From contig JANAVB010009598.1 of assembly GCA_029216955.1 (NCBI GenBank), forward strand, positions 25,639,641 through 25,703,640: a stretch of DNA of 64,000 nt. The letters are read 5' to 3'. This DNA is from Iris pallida (taxonomy: Eukaryota > Streptophyta > Magnoliopsida > Asparagales > Iridaceae). The position numbers and the translations under genes were made by a program. Positions 1 to 12,621 of the stretch are shown in pieces. Position 1 is the stretch's first letter. Every line of letters begins with the position of its first letter. The notes beneath the pieces were generated by a model. The model was not told the DNA's origin. It saw nothing but the letters and a program-made list of their open reading frames with translations, and ran no database searches.

Positions 1-1093
1 AGGATATCGGAGGCACTCCTTCATCTGGTGAAAAGGTGATCTGCAGTACATATACGCTCTGAGCCTCCTTCTATAATCATCCTAGACGTGCCCGGTCCTT
101 CTGCAATGAGTACAATGCAGAGCTTGCTGTAACTCCCTCTGTGTCTACTGCCCCTGCAGGATGGGTGCTCTAGTCGGGGTACGGTTCTGCTGCCGATGCT
201 GAAAAGTCCTCGGTTGGCACTAGGGACGCTTGGCTGGTCCTACACTAAAGCCACCCCCTGTTGTATCACAATCTCTCTTGGGCCTAAGGTCCAAGTCCAC
301 CTCTATCCACTGGGCCTCGGCTATGATCCCCGTGAATGTAGTAGTACCAGAAGAGATATGGACACTGATATCCTTGGCCAGCCCCTGGTGGAATCTCTGA
401 GCTCGATCCTCCGGGTCTCTGGCCATGTACTATGTGAATCGACACAGTCGGCCGTACTCTGCGGTGTATTCGTCTACGAACATACTGCCCTGCTCCAAGT
501 TCTGGAACTACTTCTTCAAAATGACTTTGACTACCGCAGGAAAGAATTTCTTTTGAAGAGGTCTTTGAATTGGTCCTACGTTTGTATTGGTCCACAGTTC
601 GGGGCTCGTTTCTGACCCACGTAAGAGCGATGTCCTGAAGCTGCACTCCAGCTGCTTCAATCTTCAGGTCTTCAGCGAGTCGAAAAAGCCTCATAATTTG
701 CTCGATGTCTTCGAGCCAATCATCAGCGTACAGGATTCCCTCATTCCCCTTAAAGTTCTGGGGGTTCATCTTTTGAAGTCCATAATGTTCCCCTCCTTCA
801 ACTGAGGGGGCTGCTGCGGCTGCTGAGCAACCCTCCATGCCAGCTCTCATCACCTCAGTCTGCTGCCTCAGGGCATCTACCTGTGCCCTCTGTGCCTCCA
901 TCATACCTCTAATGAGCTTATGGAGTGGAGTGTTATTAGCTTGCATACCACCTTGAGGTTGGTTGGGTGGAGAAGGAGGAAGGCTCCCTGTCACAAGCGA
1001 TGAAGCCTCCTGTGATGCTGTCTTCTAAGATGTAGAAGGTTGCTGGTGGTTACCATTAGCTACGGCATTTCGGGCTCTAGTCTTGGGGGCCAT
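1..1093 (-). pseudogene. gypsy gag (element F), broken and cut by the window edge
   Basis: Nucleocapsid/capsid polyprotein of a minus-strand Ty3/gypsy retrotransposon, which packages element RNA in cytoplasmic particles. The chosen start is the ATG at 1093 (MAPKTRARN), a typical start for this gag family and placed just after the leader and candidate primer site. An in-frame TAG follows at 1027-1025, probably a former Gln codon. The retrotransposon-gag core reads FKGNEGILYADDWLEDIEQI in one frame. A frameshift near 540-560 moves the rest into another frame (MARDPEDRAQRFHQGL). Two zinc-knuckle-like stretches lie at about 60-130 (CTHCRRTGHV, then YMYCRSPFHQMKEC) with another stop between them. 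Protease and polymerase would lie left of the window. Identity as gag is secure; clade (chromovirus-like) is inferred from similarity to element A. Confidence 0.8.
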
Positions 1094-1328
1094 TCTGAAA
1101 GGTTGGAAAATAAATAAAATTAACGATATGGTACGAAATAAGGGATCAATTAAAAAAGACAGATATAAATTTTGCAAAAATTTAAACAGAGGGAATTCCT
1201 ATGTGTGATTGAGTATTTTCCTACTCCTAGTAATCTCTATATCATATTGCAGGCTTGTAATAGTACTCAAGTCCTAAGTACTACCACGATATCGTACTAG
1301 TTGCGACTCTAACCTGCATGGGCCACCA
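1094..1328 (-). other. 5' leader and candidate primer-binding site of element F
   Basis: Non-coding leader upstream of gag. Its far end carries TGGTGGCCCATGCAGGT (minus strand, 1328-1312). Nearly the same 17-mer lies 8-9 nt inside the LTRs of elements A (12855-12839) and B (21796-21780), so it is the likely primer-binding site or part of it. It begins with the TGG expected of a tRNA-primed site but is not the usual initiator-Met sequence. Confidence 0.5.
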
Positions 1329-2523
1329 TAATTGGTCTTCCACCTGACCAGGAGCTCAACGTTCAAATTTTTGAACGTTAGGGGTCTGAACTTTGGCTAA
1401 ATTTTGTCCCCTCAGATTACTATAAATAGATACTATTCTTCTCATTCCAAATCACTCAACTAATCTCATTCCTTTAATCTTCTCTTTCATATCCCATTCT
1501 GAGAGCTTTAAAAATTTTCTATCCATAAAGCACCAGCTTCTTAATCTCTATATACCAGGTTTGAGTCAGTTATAAGTTGTTTGAGTTGTACAAACTTGGA
1601 AAATTCTAAGATCATTTCAAGAAGTCTAGAAGTTATTGTGCTCTTCGGATCAAAGCACAAGTTGTAAGTCTTTGGATTAAAGCTTGCATTTTTACGAGAT
1701 AGTGGATTTAACATCGAACAAGAGTTCTCGAGACTGGATTAGTCCTCTTAGAGGGAGACTAGTATAAAATCTCGGTGTTATCTGTTTGCTCTCTTTATTC
1801 TACTTGTAAGTTCTTTAAATTTTGCACTTTTACTTATTGCTTGCATAGTACTTTATACAGGTTAAGCCATATACACATTTTAGTTGGTAATTATTGATGT
1901 GAACTATATTCACCCCTCTATAGTTGTCCTAAAAACGTGATCATGTGACCTTTTCAAGCACTCATAAGTACATGTTAGCCCATACCTACAGCTTGTCCAC
2001 ATGTTGTGCTTCCAAGGACACATAAGCACTTACTGTACATTCTTGAGTCCCCTCGGTTATATCAAATTACTTATATTATCAATTTATCTTATTATATATT
2101 ACTTGTTCATATCTTACATGCTTCAAGAACTGTTTATTTGGTTATCATGTTTAAAGTTTTACTTATTTTATATCATACTTGTATTTTGCTGGCTTAGATG
2201 GGTACTTGCCCCAATCCTGACTAGATACGTTAAAATGTTTAGGTAATTTTACTTTCTCTGCGATCGATGTGGTGATTGTATCTTTTCTCCAGAGATTTTA
2301 AATATGAAATGGTATATATTTTTTTGTATACCTTCAATATATTTTAATGAGTTAGTTAGTATTGCATAATTAGTAGACCTTTTGTCATATATTTTTTATA
2401 GTTTAGTTTTATGGATGTTATTGTAAAGTATTATGGATATGATTATGTTATGAACGATTGAGATCATATATATCGTACTACTATTAATGTTACTATTGAT
2501 GCTGCGATGTAGGCTGGACTTAG
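1329..2523 (+). mobile_element. unassigned insertion between F leader and its LTR, possibly a copia-type LTR
   Basis: In elements A and B the LTR starts 8-9 nt after the candidate primer site, but here about 1.2 kb intervenes, so this stretch is probably an insertion. It has a TATA box (1431-1438), then a pyrimidine-rich leader-like run. Near 1900-1935 it reads TATTCACCCCTCTATAG, a phrase I associate with Ty1/copia LTRs. No clear ends, target duplication or coding frame were found. A near-perfect palindrome (AACGTTCAAA, then TTTGAACGTT) sits at 1358-1379. The copia assignment is a guess. Confidence 0.35.
1431..1438 (+). promoter_or_regulatory. TATA box (TATAAATA)
   Basis: A consensus plant TATA box, followed by a CT-rich stretch (1440-1500) such as is common at plant transcription starts. 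No coding region follows, so it most likely drove an LTR transcript. Confidence 0.45.
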
Positions 2524-3828
2524 TGTCACGACCCACTCCTACTTTTAGGATACGAGTAGGTAGCCAAGTCCAGCCTATGCCACAACATCCGCGGAAGTAC
2601 GCTGTCTACGATAACATGGTCCACAATAAGAACAATATGCACATAACATTTGTAATGCCTCGTCCCGCTCAGTTCAATGGGAGGAATCAAAATACCAACG
2701 GTGTTTGGACTTAGCCATTCAACGACATGCTCGAAGTCCCGTACGGTCGAGGCGACTACTTGTTCAGGTGGGCGACTTCAGTGAACTTGCCTTTGCTTGG
2801 CCTTCACACTAATAAAATATTATTTTCATGTACTGAGTAGGCTTGATAATAAAAGACACAAACCCATATAGCTAAGGGACTATTCCCGTGGTCTTGAGTC
2901 GGTGATATAGAACTTGGAATGTTTAAGTTGATACTTAGAATCACTCCACGATGGCTTTCAAAGTTGGCACTAGGTCTTTTGACCAAATACAAATTAGGTT
3001 AAGTTGAATTATTCCACGGGCTATTGACTCAATATCATAGTAGGCACGTCCCACGATCTCACTACTTGTTATAGCAAAAATGTCCCACGGTCTCACAGCT
3101 AGTCCCATAGAAGATGCCACTGGTTAAGGTGCTCAACAAACACGGTTTTTCAAGTTGAGTGTGCACGGACCCACGGTTCTACGACTTCATATAGCCATAT
3201 GTTTCCATGGTCTCAAGGCTCATCATATAGAGTATGACTTGGGTGGTGGTGTCGCACATAACAAGATTGGGTTAAGACACGGAACACGGTGGTTTCGATG
3301 ATAAGTATACCACGGGTTATGGCACGTAAAGGAACGCATTTTGGTTCAAGTTAAGTCGGAACGCTATGCTGTAGCCGTTTTATGGGTTTCAAAGAATAGA
3401 AAGTTCACACGACCGTTTTTTATTGAGGAGGTACCTCATTTGGGAGTCTTATGGTTTTGATACACGTTTTGCAAAGTCTGAAGTAGTCCCTCGTTTGGGA
3501 GTCTCATGGTTCCGATGCAGGTTTTGCAAAGTATGAGCGGTCCCTAGTTTAAAAGTCTCATGGTTCAGATGCACATTTTACAAAGTATGAGGTGGTCCTT
3601 CATTTGGGAGTCTCATGGTTCCTATATACGTTTTGCTAAGTATGGTTCGAGTCGTACCACAAATTAGGTTATGCATTTAGATGAGTCTAGATATTCTTGT
3701 AGGTGTGTGGTCATGGACAACTTATGCACAAGGATTTCTTTCTCGACTGGTATTATGCCGGGACACCGGGGCCAGATCGACTAGGGAAAGACGTTATAGC
3801 AGTGCTAAATTGTACAACACCAGGATAG
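2524..3828 (-). mobile_element. gypsy LTR (probably element F), inner part
   Basis: Begins TGTCACGACCCACTCC, the same terminal design as the LTRs of A and B, with the LTR-typical phrase AAGTCCAGCCTATGCC about 45 nt in. In minus orientation this is the 3' edge of an LTR, consistent with the gag to its left. Element A inserted after 3828, and the sequence resumes at 53969; the outer end was not located. The interior is full of diverged short tandem repeats (CCACGGTCTCA-like at 2890-3240, 55-bp units at 3436-3655). Confidence 0.55.
3436..3655. repeat. 55-bp tandem repeat, four diverged copies
   Basis: The phrase TGGGAGTCTCATGGTT recurs at 3441, 3496, 3550 (as TAAAAGTCTCATGGTT) and 3605, giving steps of 55, 54 and 55 bp. 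Each copy also carries GTTTTGCAAAGTATGA. It is a minisatellite inside the LTR. Confidence 0.8.
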
Positions 3829-3833
3829 TCGTG

Positions 3834-5407
3834 TATCACGACCCGCATCCAGTATAAGGACACGAAAAGTGGGTACGTCCTGCCTACGCTGCAGTGTCGG
3901 CTGTAGAACGTTGTCCTAGGTTATAAAATCTAGCAATAACCATACTTGTACAATGATATACACTCTAAAAGAAGGACAATATAAAGGTACAACTCATCAC
4001 AGCATCTAAGGTGGAATAAAGAGAATAGATGTAAAGATAAAATAAAATAATAATCTCCAACCAGCTACAAATGAGAGTAATATAAGAATATACAAACATC
4101 AATAATATCCAGAAACTGAAAGTACATGAAATAAGACAACTAATATGAAACTAGTCTAGAGATCTAGTCTAGACAATAGGCCAGTCCTCAGTAACTGTAG
4201 GATCCTTCTGAGGGTCCAAGTCACCAGTGTCATCTAAGCATGTGCCATAATATGTAGGACAGAACTCCTCCTCATCACTTGTAATATTTTTAACAGTCCA
4301 ATCAGGATGGAAACGAGCACAATACATCTCACGCAGTTCATATCTTGACAGGAAATATAAACCATGCGATAGGTTAAGATATATGAAACGCTATAAGAAA
4401 TCAACATGAAAAGAAAGAGAGAAAACTAATAAACAAGTCTATCTATATATGATAATAGAGAACTTTAAGTGACTATGTGATTTAGAGTACAAGATAGACA
4501 TATGAACGGCTTGATTTGCACATGATTACACTAAAGAGTTTGTACATGATTACACTACTTTGGAATTATTCACATGATTATTTCTACTCTCCCATGCCCC
4601 AATCAATATACAAGGATCTAGACAGGTTACGTTATTGTACATGATAGTTTATACATGAAGTTCATGAGATCTTGAGAGTACATGAGAGAACATGGGTATA
4701 CATGAATAATAAGAGTCCACAAAATACATGATGTTCGTGAAAAGCACATGAAACAATGTATTCGATGCACCCGAGGGAGATAACATCTCATGTAAAGATC
4801 CATATAGCATTAATCCGTGATAATGTCGTGTCAGCATCAAATAAATTAAACTATGACAAGAATATAATTCCTAACAAGTATGAAACGTTCAGAGAATGTA
4901 CTCGCCTGATATCCTGGCTGTCTGATGAGAATATGAGTCTGAGCTGGAGAATCTGAGTCCTATTTAGAGCAACACAGGTCACAACATGTCTAACATAAAA
5001 TAAGAATAGCCTACAATACACTCTAAATGATTCTACGTCCTTCTAGGTCAAAGTCAACCCTTGGTCAACTCCAGTCAAACCTGGTCAACTCTGGTCAAAC
5101 CTGGTCAACCATAAGTCAACTAGTCCGTTTACTAATTTTTAGGTCAAACACAATTTATCTAGTCATTCTAAGCTCGTTTGAGTCGATTTGGATCAAGTTT
5201 GACTTAAAGTTAACTTTTGTCAACTTGGTCGACTTGATGGTCAACTCGGCCAATTTAGGCTCATGGGGTCAATCCTAATCTGACTCATTAACCCTAGACT
5301 ATATCCTTTAGTAACAATAACATATATATACACATTTATATTCAAATATTTATAATAGGATATATATATCCTTTAGTAACAATAATAGGATATATATATA
5401 TTTTATT

Positions 5408-5470
<63 letters not shown>

Positions 5471-7789
5471 TATATATATATAATACAAAAAAAATTATAT
5501 ATAATACAAATGGAGAAGAGGCATGTGTGTGTGCTGTTGTGCTGGTGTGGTGTCACCAATCCTGGAAAACTGATACACAATCTAATCCCAATTCAATTAT
5601 CGATATATGTACCAAACATGTCCATATATATATATACATATATTTGCATACAGGAACAATGCATGTAATTAGAACTTTATATGAAAGCTATATATATAGG
5701 CACTAATATGTATATATACATACCTATTAGAGCTATACCTGTGTGTAGGTATACTTTGGTGTGTGTGTGTGTGAGTGTAACTGTACAGTAAGGGGGAAAA
5801 AAATTCTATTATAGCAATGTATATAATAGTGAAAGGAAAATAAAAATAGGAAGGGAGTAAAATCTGAGAATTATAAGAATCCTGAAAACCAATATGAACC
5901 CCAAACCTTGGTATCAAACCGAGGTTCACAGTTTCAAGAAGACTGAAAGAAAGCTCAGTTCAAAACCTGAGTTTGACATCAATTACAAACACTGAGAATT
6001 AACTCAGTTCAAAACCTGGGAATGCAAATTTGAAAACTGGAATGAATCATGAAGTCTATAGTAAAACAAAAATGAAAATGAAATATGGAACCCAACAAAA
6101 CTTGAGACTAAACATCTCTCAACATTCAAATTCCATTCAAACTCACTGTTCAACAAAACATCAAAAAAAATATATTCAAACCCGATCTTCAATTGCCAAT
6201 CCAATTCATCTCAAAATAAAACAATTTCAATTTAACTTGAAATAAAAATAATGTGAACTTGAAATCAACTATATCTAAACATCAAATACCCTTATAAAAC
6301 AGTAAACCCATCTTCAAATTCGAATATAACATCCAATTCAAAACTGTCGAAAATTGAGAACGAATTCGTTGATATTGATACATTCAATTCGAAACAAAAT
6401 AAAGAAGTAAACTCGATTCAAATAGGAATACATGTGCACAGACATAGGGACATATCCCATGTGTCCAGTAGTGTCCTACGTGTCCAAAAATCAGGATACA
6501 CAGTGTCAAAACAGAAAAGGGTAAGTATCAGTAATCAGCCAAACGAACTCCTCGTGCGTGCATGTCAAGTTGATTTGGACTCGACACAGAGCTCGAGACG
6601 AGTCGAGCTCGTGCACAGTCCTAGAGGGGGTCTAGGACTAGTGACGTAGTACCCTACACAGTACCCATACGTGTCGTGTCGAGTGATTGAATGCGTATCT
6701 GACGCGATTTCTCACGTACGCAGTGTCAGCCAAATCTGTGCGCACGAGATTTCTCGAGATCCATTCGATGAAATCTCATAAAACTTGATCAGCCTCAAGT
6801 CAATCATGTGCCCTACGTGTCCACCAAATTTAGGGTCACAAAGTGTCCTATCGTTTCCGCTACAGTGCCCGAGTAGCAGGACACGCGCATGGCTTATGTG
6901 CGAGCGGGTTCGTGCCCAATTTGGACACGGACACAGTGTGAATTTTTCCTCCAGTGCGACACAAAACCATAAGCAATGTATAGATCTACAATCCTATTCA
7001 AAAGGATTTCAAAATTTCGAATAAAAATCCCTTTGGGGCATTTTATCGAACACGATCACAAAGGCACTGATACGTGTCCGATACGGACACCAAACCACTA
7101 TCAATTTCTACAAAACTCATCCTACAGCCAGGGGACACCTAGATGGATGCATTAACGGGAGAATTTCATGAAATTAAAGGGTTTTAGAGAGATTACCTAT
7201 TGAGGTAAATTTTTATAGAAAGCTCCAAAAGTGAAGATCCTCCTTGCGTCTCCGAAACTCCGTTGCTCTTCAAATCTTAGTTTTCTTACCATCAACAATT
7301 CAAATACAAAGATCAGAACCGAATGCAAGAGACTAGGGTTTAAAAGGAGAAGAAATAAAGAAAATAGGAAGAATTCTTACTTAGGGTTTTGCCAGAAGGA
7401 GGAGGAATGGAAAGGAGAAACAATTCTCACTATGAGATATTAAATAGGTTGTGGGAAACCTATTATGGTCGGCTAGGATGGGATTGGGATAGGGTTTCAT
7501 ACTACTTGGGCTTGGGCTTCTCTCTATAGGTTAAATAAAAAGGTTTCTAACTTGCCTCTAATCAAATTTGCTAATTAGATTCTAACTTAAAACTAATTAG
7601 AATAGGGTTACTAACACTATTTAATCATGCTAACTAAGTCACTAAGTCATGGTGAGACACTAGGCTAGGTTGCACCAAGGCTATACTATCACAGGCCAAA
7701 AATTACAACACCAATAATATAATATATTAAAATAATCAAAGAAATTTGTAATTACCAAAATACCCTTAAATGGAAAAATGGATGTGACA
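3834..7789 (-). repeat. 3' LTR of element A (3.96 kb)
   Basis: Runs from TATCACGACCCGCATCC (mutated TG terminus) to GGATGTGACA, directly followed by a polypurine tract on the minus strand. It aligns along its length with 12865-14386 plus ~51790-53963. Contents: W-box-like TTGAC cluster at 5046-5120, (TA)n at ~5418-5466, a GT-rich tract near 5760-5775 and CG-rich stretches at 6430-6900. Compared with the 5' LTR it has ~240 bp (about 5390-5640) missing or replaced there, and ~60 bp extra near 7470-7530. Confidence 0.88.
5046..5120 (-). promoter_or_regulatory. W-box-like TTGAC cluster in the LTR of A
   Basis: On the transcribed (minus) strand, nine TTGAC cores (mostly TTGACC or TTGACT) occur within about 75 bp, with more looser copies to 5270. 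TTGACY is the WRKY-factor W-box. The same cluster is present in the other A-type LTRs at ~14080-14130 and ~59085-59155. A role in stress-induced transcription is inference. Confidence 0.5.
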
Positions 7790-7815
7790 AATCTACCCTC
7801 CTTAAAAGAATTTTG
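7790..7815 (-). other. polypurine tract of element A
   Basis: On the minus strand AAGGAGGGTAGATT lies directly before the 3' LTR start TGTCAC. This purine run is where plus-strand DNA synthesis would be primed. The same arrangement occurs at 17888 (B) and 62055 (H). Confidence 0.75.
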
Positions 7816-7869
7816 TCCTCGAAATTAAAGATAAAACTGAAAAGATGAGAAGGATAGAAAAGTCATACC

Positions 7870-9281
7870 TCACGGCTGAAAAAGATAAGGGTATTTTTCG
7901 TGCATCTCGTCCTCCCTCTTCCAGGTAGAATCACCTGGAGAGTGGTGCCTCCAAGCTACGCGAACCAAGGGTATCGTCTGGTTCCTCAGCACCTTCTTCT
8001 GTCGATCCAAAATCTTCATAGGCTATTCTAGATAACTAAGAGTAGGGCCCACCTCGATCTCGGAATGGTCCAGTACATGGCTGGGATCTGCCACATACCG
8101 TCTCAACTATGACACGTAAAATACATTGTGGACTCCCTCTAATGTAGGGGGCAAGTCCAGTCTGTATGACACATCACCGACTCTTCCACTGATGACGAAA
8201 GGTTCGATGAAACATGGACTAAGCTTTCCACCTCCACCAAAGCGAATAGTACCATGCATCGGAGATCTTCTCAGGAACACCAGATCTCCAACCTAGCACA
8301 AACATGGTCTCGACTTAACTATAACAATCACATGATCAAACAAAATTCACAAAACAAACAAAATCCTAATCCTAAGTCTAAGGTGTACCTCAAACTGCAA
8401 AGATCTTTGGTGGCTATCGGCCCAATGCCGCTGTCTGTCCTGCGCCATGCGAAGTCGATCTCTGATAAGCTTCACCTTCTCGGTTGCGTCAACAACCATC
8501 TCAGGTTCTAATAAATCTCGTTCTCCAACATCGTCCCAGGACAAGGGTGTACGGCATCTACACCCGTATAGTGCCTCGAACTGTGACATCCCAATGCTGG
8601 CCTAAAAACTGTTATTGTATACAAACTCTACTAAATACAAATAATCCTCCCAGGAACCTCCAAAATCCAAGACACAAGTCCGCAGCATTTCCTCGAGTGT
8701 CTGAATAGTCCTTTCTAACTGTCCGTCCGTCTGAGGGTGGTATGCAGTACTGAACTTGAGCTGAGCGCCCAAACTAGTCTGTAGACTCCGCCAGAAATGG
8801 AAAGTAAAGCGACTATTTCGATCCGAGACAATGCTCACCGGAACTCCGTGTATCTTGATAATCTGCCGTATATACATCTCGGCTAGCCTCTCAGTAGACG
8901 TGCCCACCTTAAATGATAAAAAGTGGGTTGATTAGGTCAACCTGTCTACGATGACCCAAATTGCGACTTTTCTTCTGGTGTACACGACAATCCAGAAATA
9001 AAGTCCATTGTGATGAGCTTCCACTTCCACTCCGGAATGGGCAATGGCTGTGACAGTCCTCCTGACCTCTGCCTCTCTGCCTTAACCTGCTGACAGACTA
9101 AACATCTGGCTATAAAGCGAGCTACCTCCCGCTTCATCCCATACCAGCATACATGCTCCTTCAGATCCCTATATATCTTGTTGGCACCTGGATGTAAAGA
9201 GTACTGAGTGTGATGGGCCTCCTGCATAACCTTCTCCCGAAGCTTTCCGCTAGGCACACACATTCTGGAACCGTACCTCAA
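7870..9281 (-). pseudogene. element A integrase with chromodomain-like tail (broken pol part)
   Basis: Integrase inserts element DNA into the nuclear genome. The HHCC zinc-binding region is at 9281-9080 (HHTQYSLHPG, then CLVCQQVK). The catalytic core has the first Asp in ITMDFISGL (~9000), the second Asp region as SDRNSRFT (~8820, where families usually have SDRDSRF) and the Glu in TDGQLERT (~8730). MSQFEALYGCRCRTPL (~8589) belongs to the usual C-terminal part. After another frame change, a chromodomain-like end reads LDRQKKVLRNQTIPLV and ends KYPYLFQP-stop at 7870. Stops and frameshifts separate the segments, so no intact protein is possible. The tail supports assignment to chromoviruses, probably Tekay/Del-like. 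Confidence 0.85.
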
Positions 9282-9367
9282 TGCGCCATCCTCTGTAGAA
9301 TAAACTCATCATCCACCAATCCTGCTCGAACCTGCTCTTGGATACACCGTAGAGTAACATCCTCGAA

Positions 9368-10681
9368 CTAAGTCGACTTGATCCTCTCTATCAAATCTGA
9401 CTGAATCTGAAGGCCCCATATCTGCATCTGAACTCCTAGCACAATCACCTCGATCCCCAGGCTTTCTAAATTTTCTAACAAGTGATGATCCATCGTCAAA
9501 CACATAGCTACTAGATACCTACTCAAGGCATCGACAACTACGTCGGCCTTCCCTGGGTGATACTGCAAGGAAATGTCGAAGTCCTTCATCAACTCCAATC
9601 ATCAGCGCTGCCTCTTATTGAGCTCTTTCTGTGTAAATACATACTTCAAGCTTTTGTGGTCTGTGAAAATCTCTACATGCTCTACGTATAGATAGTGCTT
9701 CCACAACTTAAGAGCAAAGATAACTGCCGCCAACTCCAAATCATGGGTAGGGTAGTTATTCTTATGCGAACATAATTGCCTGGATGCATAGGCAATCACC
9801 TTTCCATGCTGCTGCAAGACACAATCCAGACCCTTTCCTGAGGCGTCACTGTAGATAGTGAACCCACCTGATCCTGATGGCAATGTTAAAATTGGGGCTA
9901 TTGTCATTCGCTTCTTCAACTCATCGAAAGCAACCTGACATTCCTCTGACCAGATAAACTCTGCGTCCTTCTGAGTCAGCCTAGTCAATGGCTCTGTAAT
10001 CTGGAAGAAATCCTGAACGAACCTCTTGTAATAGCCTGCCAATCCCAGAAAGCTCCTGATCTCCGTAACAGAACTCGGTGTTGTCCACGCCTCAACTGCT
10101 CTGATCTTCTTCGGGTCTACTGAGATCCCATCTCCGATCACAACATGACCTAGGAAATCAACTTGATCCAGAAAGAACTCATACTTCGAAAGCTTGCCGT
10201 AAAGCTGCTCCTTCCTGAGAGTCTCCAGAACCACTCTCAAATGCTTCTCGTGCTCCTCTGGGGTCTTCGAATATACCAAGATATCGTCGATGAATACCAC
10301 CACAAACTTGTCTAAGTATTGGTGGAACACCTTGTTCATCAAGTTCATGAATACCGCCGGGGCGTTAGTTAACCCAAACGACATCACCATGAACTCAAAC
10401 TGGCCATACCGTGTCCTGAATGCTGTCTTCGGAATGTCCTCCTTCTTCACCTTCACTTGATGGTAACCTGACCTCAGATTAATTTAGGAGAATACCTTCG
10501 CTCCGATCAACTGATCGAATAGATCATCGATCCTCGGTAGCGGGTACTTGTTCTTGATCGTGAGGCTGTTGAGATCTCTGTAGTCGATACACATCCGTAC
10601 CGACCCATCCTTCTTTGGCACGAAGAGTACTGGTGCACCCCATGGTGAAGAACTCGATCGGATGAAGCCTTTGTCCTGCAA
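9368..10681 (-). pseudogene. element A reverse transcriptase and RNase H (broken pol part)
   Basis: Copies element RNA into DNA. The RT starts with [20 protein letters not shown] (10681) and shows [31 protein letters not shown] and, after an in-frame TAA near 10484, the longest open piece (10456-9602). That piece has [17 protein letters not shown], the catalytic box [12 protein letters not shown] and the thumb [12 protein letters not shown]. RNase H follows with [20 protein letters not shown] and [11 protein letters not shown]. Two adjacent stops (TGA TGA) after LNKRQR stand where related elements read Arg-Trp, a C-to-T plus G-to-A pair. The connection domain continues as LMKDFDISLQYHPGKADVV to 9368. 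Family certain; inactive. Confidence 0.92.
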
Positions 10682-10926
10682 CTCATCTACCTACTTCTTC
10701 AACTCCACTAGCTCGTTGTTGTTCACTCTATCGATGTGCTGAGATATCGGTTCTACACCGGGCCCCAAATCTATAGAGAACTCCACATCTCTGTTTGGAG
10801 GTAATCCTGGCAACTCCTTCGAGAATACATCAAAAACTCAGCTATCAATAGATGTAGCACGCTCTGCTCCTCTACTGAAGCTCCGCAGAAGACTCCGCTG
10901 CTCTGGTCCGTCTTCCGTCTAGTGAG

Positions 10927-11313
10927 CTAGAACTCTAGCTCTCCTGGCACTCTGAAGAGAACTCTACCACCACGATAATCTATACTGGCATGGTGCCTGC
11001 TCAACCAATCCATACCGAGTACAATATCGTAGTTCGGTAATGGCAGTACAAGCAGACTCACATCCAGTTCTTGGCCTCCCAAAACTACTCTTCGATCCTT
11101 ACAAACATCACGAACGAAGATGATACCACCCCCAGTCGTAATCTTGCAAGTCATAGGCAATGGTTTAGAAGAAAGCTGGTGTCTAACAACAAAAGATACA
11201 GACACAAAACTATGAGAAGCCCCCAAATCAAACAAAACAAATACAGAAAAGGTGTCGAGAAGAACAGAACCTGCAACCAGATCTCCCACTGCCTCTGTAT
11301 CCTCGACTGACAT
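10927..11313 (-). pseudogene. element A aspartic protease
   Basis: Retropepsin-type protease that would process the gag-pol polyprotein. The active-site region reads VLFDLGASHSFVS, where the family normally has Asp-Ser/Thr-Gly; a Leu has replaced the Ser/Thr, compatible with TCA-to-TTA. The second conserved block is NYDIVLGMDWLSRHHASIDY. The frame ends at 10927 with a stop after GELEF. The link to RT (10926-10682) is degenerate with several stops but retains fragments such as RYLSTSIE in another frame. Confidence 0.82.
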
Positions 11314-11319
11314 GGCGAA

Positions 11320-12621
11320 GGCTCACCCCTGCTGACCTCCTCTGGTATGCTACTGGTGCTGGGTAAACTTCTGCTGCTAGGTCGACAATGGTCCCTTCTG
11401 CTATCCTGCCGGAGCCTTGGCTCCCTAATCTGTACGTCTCAAAGACATGAAACAGTCCCTCAGCTGGTGCTCCGCTGAACGGCAAAAGAGGCACTTGCCT
11501 AGCCTCTTCTTATACTCGTTTTACATATGTCCTGGCTTCTTACAGAAAGTGCAACTACTGACTTGCTGCTGTCTAGGCGCCTGCTGTATCTGCTTCTGCT
11601 GAAAAGGTGCACGACCTGACTCTGGAACTGCTGCTGCTGGAACGACTTCTGCTGATGCTGCTGCTGATAATGGGACCTCTTGGCCGAGCCTCCACTACCG
11701 CTGGCTCCATATGAATCACGACCTCTCTTCAATTTTTAGTTCGAGGTCGTCCTCCGTTGCCATAGCTTCCGTCAAAATTTCTTCAAAAGTAGCATTTCTG
11801 TTGCTCTTGGCCAAGGACTTAACTACCTTAATCAAGCCCTTCCTGAACCTCCTAGCCTTTGCTGTCTTGCTAAGGCCTTCCACAAATCTGCCCAGACGGC
11901 AAAACTCTCTGACGTACTCCTCTATTGTATGGTTCCCCTGGACCAGATTCTCGAACTGCATCTCCAAGGCGCCAAATGCTGTGTCGGGGAAGAACTTCTC
12001 CTTGAAGAGCTTCTTTAAAGCCTTCCATGTCTGCCCATACCTGGGGTCGATCTGGTACCATGTACGGGCAAGGTCCTATATCTGGCTGCCCGTTGCTTCT
12101 ATTTGAAGTCTAGCTGGTATCTCCGTGAGAAGAAAGATCTCCTCTATATGTTCGATCCAGTCGTCGGCAAATAGGATACCCTCGGTACCATTGAAGTCTC
12201 ACGGTCACATCTTCTGAAAGTCTTGAATTCCCTGAGTACTCGGCTGGTACGGCTGTATCTACCCTTTCTATGGTTGGGCAGTCACCTTCTCTACTGCCAC
12301 CATAGCTGACTGATGGGCATTGTCAATACCCTGTCTCATATCCTCTGCCTGGCGTCGCTGAGTCTCCATTATCTGCTGCATGAAGGCAAAGAACTGCCCC
12401 ATATCAACTTTTCCATGAGGTGGTGGTGGTGATGGCATCCCCTGAACCCCTGGGGTAGTCCTCAGAGCCGGTAGAGAAGCACCTCCAAAAGTTGTAGACG
12501 GTCCCACCTGAGTTGGAACAAGAGGTGCTGTGGTCCCCGGGTCCTGTCAAGTCGGACGAGAAGTGGCAGACCTCTCAGCGGTATCCTTTAGACCAGAGTG
12601 CTGAGATCGTGTCTCCGCCAT
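11320..12621 (-). pseudogene. element A gag (capsid/nucleocapsid), broken
   Basis: The start is the ATG at 12621 (MAETRSQHSG), downstream of the leader and primer site. A proline-rich N-terminus (12507-12268) precedes the gag core: FADDWIEHIEEIF (~12160), TWYQIDPRYGQTWKALKK and the best-preserved piece MQFENLVQGNHTIEEYVREF (11967). A frameshift near 11730 leads to a Gln-rich linker, then zinc knuckles CTFCKKPGHM and CLFCRSAEHQLRDC (~11560-11460). At least five in-frame stops occur, mostly TAG/TAA at probable Gln positions. The same double-knuckle layout is seen in element F gag. Confidence 0.85.

Noticed and set aside
11711..12106. 131-residue plus-strand frame
   Set aside because: It is the antisense shadow of the gag core of element A.
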